Origin: Fomitopsis serialis
Lineage: Eukaryota > Basidiomycota > Agaricomycetes > Polyporales > Fomitopsidaceae
Assembly (NCBI RefSeq): GCF_022376445.1
Contig: NW_025954962.1
Location: 558,001 to 622,000 of the forward strand
Reading direction: 5' to 3'
DNA length: 64,000 bases
Shown piece by piece: positions 55,256-64,000 of the stretch; position 1 is the stretch's first letter, and the number at the start of each line of letters is the position of its first letter. The notes beneath the pieces are model-generated. The model saw only the letters and a list, made by a program, of their open reading frames with translations, ran no database searches and had not been told where the DNA came from. The position numbers and the translations under genes are program-made.

Positions 55256-58200
55256 ATGGCTGCTATCAAGAAACGCGCCCTGGAGGATGCGTCCGTGAAT
55301 CCCAAAAGCAAAAAGACGAAGACCGATAACATGGCACCAAAGGGAAAGGGCAAGACTGACACCTCTGCAACTACATCGTCAAGAATCAACGCTGAGGAGG
55401 TTGATTTCCCCCGAGGAGGTGGAACGAGCTTCACGCCATTAGAGGTCAAGGCAATTCGTGCTGAAGCAGCCCAGGAAGCGAAGGACGAGCTATTCGATGT
55501 GCGTATATATGGTCGCCCTGCATCCTCGCGTCGCGTTCTCGCTGTACACTTTCTCAATGTTTGTGCTGCTAGGACAAAGCAGAGAAGCGTAAGAAACGGA
55601 AGTCAGCCGTGCCGACCTCGGGAAAGAAAGCAGCCAAAGGGGAGAAAGGAGACACGGTCCGTGTCGAGCATCTCAACTACAAGGTGCGTTTTGTACATCG
55701 GAATGTCAATGTAAATCCAAAGCTAACCCGCCAGCCTGGTAGCGAGTCGCTGTAGGGATGAAGGTCCTTGGACAAATCGTGTCTATTCAACCCCTTGCTC
55801 TCATCATTTCTCTACCCAATCAACTATTCGCACATGTGCCGGTAACGGAGATATCGTCTCAACTTACTGCCATGCTGGAAGCTATGGATGAAGACGATGC
55901 ATTGTCTTCGTCCGACGATGATGAGGAAGCCAAAGGAATATCGAAACCTCGGGTTCCCGATTTGTTCCAAGTCTTCCGCGTTGGGCAGTACGTGCGCGCT
56001 GTCGTTTCGGCTGTCCATTCGCCAGGTACCACGGATCCTACTGGACTTTCTCGGGCTCGAGATGAGATACAGAAAGCAAGTCGTAGGGTCGAGCTGAGTC
56101 TCGTACCGAGCAAAGTGAACGAAGGTGTATCGAAAACTGACCTCCGCGCCGGCTTCGTACGTACAACTCGCTTCTCGAAACTTATGTACTCTTCGACTCA
56201 TGGTTGCCTCGGTATATTCCTAGACTCTGACTGCAGCCATCAAGAGCAAGGAAGATCATGGTTATATTCTTGACCTTGGTGTCTCCGACGGTTCTGGGTT
56301 CCTGTCTTTCAAAGACGCCTCAAAGGGTCCCTTTGATGAGCCTGAGGATCTCCACATTGGTCGTCTGCTGGACGTCACGGTCACGAAGATGTCGGGAAAT
56401 GGCAGGACCTGCAACGTCACAGCCAATCCAGCGACATATAACACGGTGTTTGTACGTGGTACAGTGCTTTGAAAATCAGCCCCCTAACGTAGATTGTGAA
56501 CACAGTTGACGGAAGTGACGAGCAAGACCTCCGTCCTTCCCGGTACCCTGGTGCAGGCACTAGTAACTGCGGTAGTCCCTGACGGTCTCAATCTGCAAGT
56601 CCTAGGGTATTTCGGAGGAACAGTCGATCAGTTTCACCTTGCGCCAGGCGACCCTGAACAACACTACAAAGTTGGCCAAAAGGTTAAGGCACGGGTCCTG
56701 TATGACATCAGTGGTTCAAGTCCGCCTCGATTCGCTCTGTCCTTAGCAAAACACCTTGTTCAGCTAGCCCCGAAGATGGTCGCAAGCTCCGGTCTCCCGG
56801 ATTCATACCCTATAGGAACGACTTTGGACGCTGTGAAGGTGATCCGGGCGGAGACCGAGCGCGGTCTCGTTGTGGAGGTATCAGACGGCGTCAATGGCTA
56901 CGTCCACGTGAGCACATAAGTTCATTTCGTGTGTAATTGGCATTCATGTCCTGCAATGCGTTCATTCACAGATATCCCAAGTATCGGACGACCACGTCCC
57001 ATCGCTATCGTCCTCTTCAGGTCATTGGAAGATCGGAACTGTGCACAAGGCTCGCGTCACCGGCTACTTCGCCTTGGATGGTTGCCTGCAGCTATCGTTC
57101 CGACAATCGGTCCTCCAGCAGAAGTTCCTGCAGGTCGGCGAGGTACAAGTCGGCGAGCTCATCAAAGGGACGGTCAAGAAATTGACGGAGTCGGCGTTGT
57201 TCGTGTCCATCTCGGGTACAGTGGACGGTGTCATTTGGCCGAACCACTATGCGGATATCACGTTGAAGCACCCGCAGAAGCGCTTCAAGCCAGGCGGAAG
57301 CATCAAGTGCCGAGTACGTCAACTCAAACAGCATCAACGTCGTTTATGATTTACTCACCAGTGTGGACAGGTATTGGTGGTTGACCCGGAACGCAGTCGA
57401 ATTGTGTTGACAGCCAAGAAGACGCTCCTCGACTCCCCTTTGCCGATTGTGTCGAGAATTGAGGATGCGAAGGAAGGGCTCATCACTCATGCAGTCGTCT
57501 TCAAAGTCTCGGACAAGAGCGTCCAGGTTGAGTTCTACAACAATCTGAAGGCCGTCGTTCCGGCGCGTGAAGCAAGGTTCGTCTTGCTTCAGGCCTTCCG
57601 GGTGTCTTTCAAGCTCATTCTTCGACAGCGAGACTGCCGTCAGGTCCTTGTCTGAAGCGTTCGCCGTCGGAAAGCCGGTGAAGGTGAAACTACTTTCTGT
57701 CGACCACGAGACTTCTCGCATCTTCGCCAGCATACGGCAAGCGGCTTCGAACTTCAAGGCTACAATTACGGATATCAGTGGCGTCGAGATCGGGGACTCC
57801 GTGGAGGGCGTCATTGCCGAGATCCAGAAGGACAAAGTTGCTGTAACCTTGCAGCCTACTCAAGTCCGGGCGCTGCTCTCACTCAACAACCTGGCCAACA
57901 AGCGAGGGGTTTCCGCTGCACAGCTCAGGACATCATTGAAGGTCGAAGAGAAGCTGCAGGATCTCGTCGTCGTGTCCCGGAACCCCGAGAAAGGGATTGT
58001 GCTAGTTGCCACCAAGCCCAAGGAGAAAGAAGTCTTGACGCAGAAGAGTTCGCTGAGCTTAGATACGATCCAGGTCGGTCAACTCGTCGGTGGCCGGGTG
58101 CTTCGTCACGGGCGACAAGGTGCTCTCGTGAAGTTGACGAACACTATCTCGGGCACACTTCACCCCACTGATGTCTCCGATGACTTTGGTTCAGGGAACC

Positions 58201-60460
58201 CCTTCCCTCCCGTCGATTCTATCCTGAAGGCAGTCGTGCTTGCTGTTGACAAGGAGAAGAGACAGCTTACGTTATCTACTCGGCCCTCGCGCATGCATTC
58301 TGACGAGGACAAGGCCGTGCTCGACAAGGAGGTCAAAGATCTGGGTGATCTCAAGGTTGGGGACTCTGTCCGGGGCTTCGTCAAGAATGTCGCGGAGCAC
58401 GGCCTTTTCGTCATGCTTGGTCGGAACGTCGACGCTCGCGTTCAAATCAAAGAGCTCTTTGACCAAGTAAGAGACAATACATCGTGCACGGCGAGGCGGC
58501 TGACAGTATGTTGTAGTACGTCAAGGATTGGAAGAGTCATTTCTCTGCGAATCAGCTGGTCAAAGGGCGTATCCTAAGGTTGGACTCACGATTTAGTACT
58601 TCGACGTGCGGCTGATAGGCTTGACAGCATCGACCGCGAGAAGAGACAAGTAGAGATGTCATTCCGTTCTGGCGATTCAAGAGAGACATGCGTTCTGGCG
58701 TCACTCTCGCCGACCTGACTGAGGGCCAGAAACTTGACGGCCGAGTAAAGAAAGTCGAAGACTATGGTATTTTCATCGAGATCGAAGGCTCCAAAGTCAG
58801 CGGGTTGTGTCACAAGTCTGAGGTAAGTGACTTGGCATGACATTGTATCCGCCCGCTCATTCATCGCGCCTAGCTCTCCGATAACAAAGACGCAGATGTT
58901 ACGTTGGCTTTGAGGAGTTTCCGTGAAGGCGACCATGTTAAGGCCGTCATCCTCTCCATTGATCTCGACAAACGTCGCATATCATTTGGTCTCAAGCCTT
59001 CCTATTTCGCCGATGATGACTTCGAGATGAGCAAGGGCGAGGACAGTGACGAAGAGGAGGGCGCAGATGAAACGCTTGGTGTTGTGGAGGACGCTGGAAT
59101 GGACGAGTCGGACGCACAAGAAGTAGATCACCAAGCATCAGATGAAGACAGCTCGGACAATGAGTCGCAAGTCGATTTTGACGAGGGCGCGTTGGAAGTC
59201 AATATGAACATCAACTCCGACGAACAGCAACGTGGCTCTCAGGCGAAGCCAAGCACTTCAAGTTCTATGTCGTTGTCCCTCGATCTGAAACACGGCTTCC
59301 AGTGGTCAGCGAACCAGGATCATGATGCTGATGTTGGCATGTCTTCATCGGACGAAGAAGAGGAGGATAGTCAAGAGCGGAAGAAGAAGAAGCGAAAGCG
59401 AAAGGAGATCGAGCAAGACTTGACGGCGGACATGCAAACAAGAACTCCAGAATCCAATGCCGACTTCGAGCGTGTCCTTCTCGGATCACCAAATTCGTCC
59501 TATCTGTGGATCCAGTACATGTCTTTCCAGCTGCAGATATCCGAAGTCGACAAGGCCAGGGAGATCGCCAAACGTGCACTACGAACTATCAACTTCCGCG
59601 AGGAGCAAGAGAAGCTCAACGTGTGGATTGCTCTTCTAAATCTCGAAAACATCTACGGGACCGACGAATCTCTCGAAGTAACGTTCAAAGATGCTGCGCG
59701 GCACAATGACTCGAAGACAATACATCTTCGATTAGCTATCATCTTCGACCAGAGCGGGAAACCTGAGGCACGTACTTACTCACAACCGCGTGGACTACGT
59801 TCACTCATGTGCACTACAGAAAGCAGAGGAGCAGTACAAGCGAACATGCAAGAAGTTCAGTCAAAGTTCGAAGGTCTGGACTCTCTTTGGGGAGCACTAC
59901 CTGAAACGGGGCAAGCTTGAGGATGCCCGAAAGTTATTACCGCGTAGTCTGCAGAGCCTGGAGAAACGGAAACGTGCGTGCGTCTATAGCTGTGATCCAT
60001 ACACCCAGTAACTCTTTCTGCAGACCTGAAGACAATCTCGAAGTTTGCTCAGCTGGAGTACAAGTTCGGCGATCCAGAACGGGGCAAGACCGTATTCGAG
60101 GGCATCGTCGACTCTCATCCAAAGCGATGGGACTTGTGGTCTATCTACATTGATATGGAGGCCGGCCAGGGCGAGATAATGACTGTTAGGTGCGCCATTG
60201 CTGCACCAGGCTTACCTGTGCTTTTCACTGACGGACGCAAAGAAATATCTTCGATCGCGTACTCACGCTTAAGATGACCAGTCACAAGGCAAAGTACGTC
60301 TTCGTCACTCACATCCTAGACAGGAAAACTTATCCCACAACGCAGGACATTTTTCAAGAAATGGCTTGAATTAGAGCGTCGACTTGGGGACGAGGAAGGT
60401 GCTAGTGCTGTCAAAGCGAAAGCTATTGAATGGACCCAGCGCGCTGCGGGATCGTCATGA
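55256..60460 (+). CDS. RRP5: Ribosome-assembly protein RRP5
   Basis: Rrp5 is needed for both 18S and 5.8S/25S pre-rRNA processing. ATG 55256 starts [20 protein letters not shown]. After a basic N-terminus about a dozen S1 RNA-binding domains follow, e.g. [98 protein letters not shown] and [21 protein letters not shown] strongly acidic linker ([20 protein letters not shown]) then leads to HAT repeats ([40 protein letters not shown]) ending TQRAAGSS at TGA 60458-60460. Many 37-75 nt introns interrupt it; the one at 59768-59819 has a GC donor and the one at 57577-57613 is 37 nt. One base seems lost near 58685 ([10 protein letters not shown]). Confidence 0.92.
59768..59819 (+). other. GC-AG intron in RRP5
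   Basis: The exon ends CCTGAG, the intron opens GCACGTACTT and closes GCACTACAG, and the next exon starts AAAGCAGAG, both at codon borders (KPE-KAEEQY). The GT two bases on would put the HAT repeats out of frame. Confidence 0.75.
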
Positions 60461-60624
60461 GCGAATTAGTACAGCATTCATATTCGAAGAGCTAGTCTAA
60501 TATTTTACCGAGGAATATACCACGAGACAGCAGTGGACAGAGTAGCCTAGAGTGAGATGTGCGAAAACAAAATCGAGCGGTAATGAGTGGCTTGGGGTAT
60601 ATGCGAATAAATACCAAATGAGTG

Positions 60625-63600
60625 TCATGAACGAGATCTCGTACGCTCATGTCCCGTCGAATTCGAATCGTAGTCCATGAGAGGTCGCCTATTACTCATC
60701 GAGCTAGCCAACTGTCGTTGCCAGTCATCCAGCTGGGTGGACAAGTGCTCAAACGCCATAGCGTTTTCTGAACTAGACGTGCTCACCGGTCGATCTGAGA
60801 CACCAGAGATCGGTCGTCCATGACCAAACGCAGGCTGATCTACCTCCAAGAGGAGACCTATTTTATGCTGGAGCTGTTCATTCTCCCGCTTGAGGGTTGT
60901 GTTGTCGTGGCTGAGCTGCTCGAGCAACGTTTCATCATGACCACCACGAGCGATGACCAGGGAGTTTTGTAGCCGCTCAACGTCTTGCTCGAGCTCCTCT
61001 ATGCGGGAGAGGCGCTCGTCAGACTCGCGCTGAGACACAATGACGTTGTCTCGCATGTGCTCGAGGTCACGCTCGAGAGTATCGATACGTTCGCGTAGCT
61101 CCCGGTTATCGCTGTTAAGACGTTGGACTTGGCGATGGGCGTCTGAAAGCTGGCTCCGTAGGAGTTCGTGGCCATCGTCTGATGAAGGCGTGCCACGGCC
61201 GTTAACACCGCGAATACGAGAGGAGGTCGATGAAGCCGGCTCGGTACTTGATCCACGATCGAGCTCCGATTGTATACTTTGATTGAGAGCCTTCTGTTTG
61301 GTTAGCTCGTCCTTCATTTTACGCATCATTTTTTCCGTCCCCCTAAGACAGTTAGAGTTAGATCGGGTTTATTAAGTAGACACTCATAGATATGCTCACT
61401 TCACGTAATGAACCGCCAACTGATAGTCCTCCTCGAGCTGCTGCAAACGAGCCTTGTAGCTCGCTTCACTCTCCTCGAGTCTACGTTCGGCCTCCAGAGC
61501 GCGTGCCTCAGTGCCGCTGTCCACGCCGTTCTGATGCACAGGACTGCGAGATGCACGCAGCCGGTCCAACTCCGCTGAAAGCGCATCCAGCTGAGTTTCC
61601 GCTTCCTCTTTCTGCCGCAAGGCAGATTGCAGATCGCGCTCTGTGATCTCTTGCAGGCGCACCGTCTCGCCCAGCTTGTTCTCCAGATTTGCGAGTCGCG
61701 CCGGCGACACACCTCCTGAAGGGGAGGGCAGATCTTCGCCTTCGGCCACGATGCCATGGTCAGCCAGATATTTGCGGAGCGTTTCGTGTCGCATGGTCGC
61801 AGCGGAAGCCTCCTTGACATGTGTAAGGAGTTCGGTATCCTTTGCAAGGAGGTCTTTGCGTAGTCGGCCACCCTCGGCCAGCGCATTTGACAACTGCATC
61901 CTGAGACCGGCGATCTGAGAACGTAAGGACAACGTCTCGGAGTCAGATTCCTGCGCCTTACGGCGCTCGCGGTTGAGCTCCGACTGTGTCTCATCCGCAC
62001 GCCGCGTTGCGTCCTTCAGCATGTCGCGCAGAGATGCGATCTCGCGCTGCAGTGCCTCGACCTTCTCCGCGTGACCCCGAGTAAGACGATCCTCATCACT
62101 CTTCAGGTCACGGTGAGAGTCAAGCAGCTCGCCCAAGCTTCCGGTAGTAACAGCACGAAGCGCGTCTGACTCCTCGCGAGATTTGGCCCACGAGTTCTCG
62201 AGCTCCAAGATGCGAACGCGAGCATTCTCGACTTCGGTCGTACGCGCCTCCAACTCGCCGCGAAGGTCCGCAAGATCTGCCTCGAGCTGACCCGCCTGCT
62301 CGCGTGCATGAACGTGCTGGCGGTCGACTTCGGAGGCCCGGGCAGATGCAGCCTCCATGGCCGCTCGCGCCTGCTCAAGGGCTCGGATATGCTGTTCATG
62401 CGAAAACAAGAGCTCCTTGAGCTGGGTCTCGGCCCTTAGGTGGTCGGCCTCGCGTTGCTCGATGATGGAGCTCTGCGCAAGGAGACGATCTTCATGTTCC
62501 CTCAGCATAGATTCAGTGTTCGCGTGCTTCTCCTGCAAGGTCCTGAATGCTTCCGAATGACGATCGTGCGACTGGGACAACAGATCAGCCCGTTTGAGCG
62601 CATCGTCGGCGCGTGCCTCTGCCTGCTCCGCGATCGAAGTCTGGAGAGCAAGAGAGTTGGCGAGATCTTTGTTCTCCGTTCCCGCTCGGCCTGCTCAGCG
62701 AGAGCTACTGAAAGCTGCCGTTCAAGCTCAGCGGCACGATCTCGCTCCACACGCGCGATGTCCGATCCAGAACCGCTCTCCAAAGCAGCAACCTTCGCGC
62801 GGTAGAAAGCGGCTTCCTGCAGAGCACTAACCCGCATAGTCTCGGCGTCTTGAACGCGCGCAGACGCTGCGTGAGCCTGCTCGATGAGGCTTGCCTGATC
62901 ACCAACGTCAGCACCCACAAAACGTCATGATCGACTGGATTCGTCCTCACCTGCAACTTGGCATGCAGCTGCTTAAAGCTGACGATCATCTCCGCGACCT
63001 TCTGGCCGTCGATGTCGTCCTCGTCCGCACTCGCAAGCACGTCACCTTCCGACTGGTCGTACATGAAGCCCGAGCGCGCCGCCTTGGACAGGGCCGCGCG
63101 CATCCACGCCTCCCGCCTTTTGATCGCTTCCATCTCTGCCTCCTTCTGCTTGAGGTCCCGGATGAGATCGGCCGTCACGTTGCCCGTCGAAGGCTTGCCA
63201 TACGGCGACCCGTTCGGAACAGGCGAGCCAGACTTGGCCGCGTAGAACGCGTCCGTAGGCGCCCTGCTCCTGTCCACGCTCGGGGATGGACTTCGCCCTG
63301 TGATGCCATTCCTGCTCATCATCGCAGTTGCCATGCTGATGGGTTCCTGACCATCGCCAGGTCCAACAGGAGATGTTCCACGACTGGCAACAGTATAAAG
63401 CGGTGGACTCTTCGCACGGCCTTGGACTTGATCTGGCGTCCGAGCACGCTCTCGCACGTCGGTACTAGACTGCTCAGGGCTGCTGTCGCCGCCGTCCATA
63501 TCGTCATTGCCCCGCCTCATCTTGCCCTGGGCAACGCTTGACAACGCCTGTTGTGTCACGCCGTTGGGGGTCCTTGATCTCGTGTTCGATGGAGACAGCG

Positions 63601-64000
63601 CCCTGCGGACCTCCTCAACATCGGACATCTGTTGCTCAGGGGAGATTGGTCGGCTTCCGTTGACAGTCGAACCGATAGCCGCCTGCGGGCCTGTGAGCGA
63701 TATCTTCCGAGCTGGTGCTCCACCAGTAGCAGCCGCAGCGGCGTTAGCCTTGTCCGAATTGGGATACTTGATATGCTCTGGACACAAGGCAGTCAATATT
63801 GACGCCTCAGCAAGCCATCTTGGAGACCCACTCGTATCTAGGACATGGACGAGGGTCGGGTCTTCTGGCTTAGCTGGGTTCCCGAGCGACTCGCCGCCTA
63901 AGCCTCCGAGCACGAATACGCGAGAGCCCATTGATGCCATGGCATGCCCAGAGCGAGGAGTCGGTGCAGGTCCCATCTTCTGGAACATATACCATCGTTG
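60625..64000 (-). CDS. TEA1: Kelch-repeat, coiled-coil protein, Tea1-like (5' part outside window)
   Basis: The right edge cuts the gene; what is seen runs from a kelch repeat, [20 protein letters not shown] and [14 protein letters not shown], to the C-terminus. After the kelch end come a Ser/Pro-rich linker ([20 protein letters not shown]) and over 700 residues of heptad coiled coil ([54 protein letters not shown] repeats), ending HERTRSRS. Introns lie near 62882-62950 and 61345-61395. A frame break near 62675 (a lost base between RERR and [10 protein letters not shown]) is needed. This layout is that of Tea1/Tea3 cell-end markers, which ride microtubule tips and mark growth sites; orthology is likely, but the N-terminal kelch blades are not in view. 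Confidence 0.8.

Overview
This window is nuclear DNA of a filamentous basidiomycete (Agaricomycetes-like; order not determinable by eye). The evidence is dense short genes on both strands, very many introns of about 37-75 nt with GTRNGT donors and CTNAY-like branch sites, and protein sequences that match basidiomycete orthologues of housekeeping genes. There is no operon structure, no CRISPR array, no recognisable transposon and no viral gene.

Layout, left to right. 0-6 kb: a damaged GNAT acetyltransferase (-), a 1.7 kb gene-free stretch with a perfect hairpin, RNase P subunit POP3 (+), a doubtful small ORF (-) and dCMP deaminase DCD1 (+). 6-20.5 kb: TTI1 (-), aminodeoxychorismate synthase (+), an isopenicillin-N-synthase-like dioxygenase (-), NEDD8 E2 UBC12 (+), a NOP6-like RRM protein (+), Golgi syntaxin SED5 (-) and NAD-dependent glycerol-3-phosphate dehydrogenase (+). 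20.5-36.5 kb: an ankyrin/CCCH protein (+), purine enzyme ADE5,7 (-), a large disordered protein (+), an uncharacterised Ser/Pro-rich protein (-) and a membrane carbon-nitrogen hydrolase (-). 36.2-40.8 kb is gene-poor, but it holds two tiny paralogous genes, each coding a 31-residue four-cysteine peptide from two exons. 40.8-64 kb: mitoribosomal mS23 (+), proteasome RPN5 (-), an F-box-like protein (-), replication factor SLD2 (-), a second large Pro-rich protein (+), a secreted guanyl-specific RNase (+), splicing factor PRP11/SF3A2 (-), ribosome-assembly factor RRP5 (+) and a kelch/coiled-coil Tea1-like protein (-) cut by the right edge.

The genes do not form one pathway. They are mostly core functions: nucleotide and folate synthesis, protein turnover, splicing, rRNA processing, replication initiation and secretion. 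Points that stand out are the paired 31-residue peptide genes, three GC-AG introns (two in UBC12 with the same GCGCGC donor), an 8-nt microexon in PRP11 that follows a start codon ending its own exon, a possible presequence-coding upstream start in the GPD gene, and a shared WHHxSPY motif in two otherwise different disordered proteins. Many otherwise well-conserved genes carry single-base frame breaks. These look more like sequence errors, or real small indels, than wholesale pseudogenes, and they limit how exactly those coding regions can be given.
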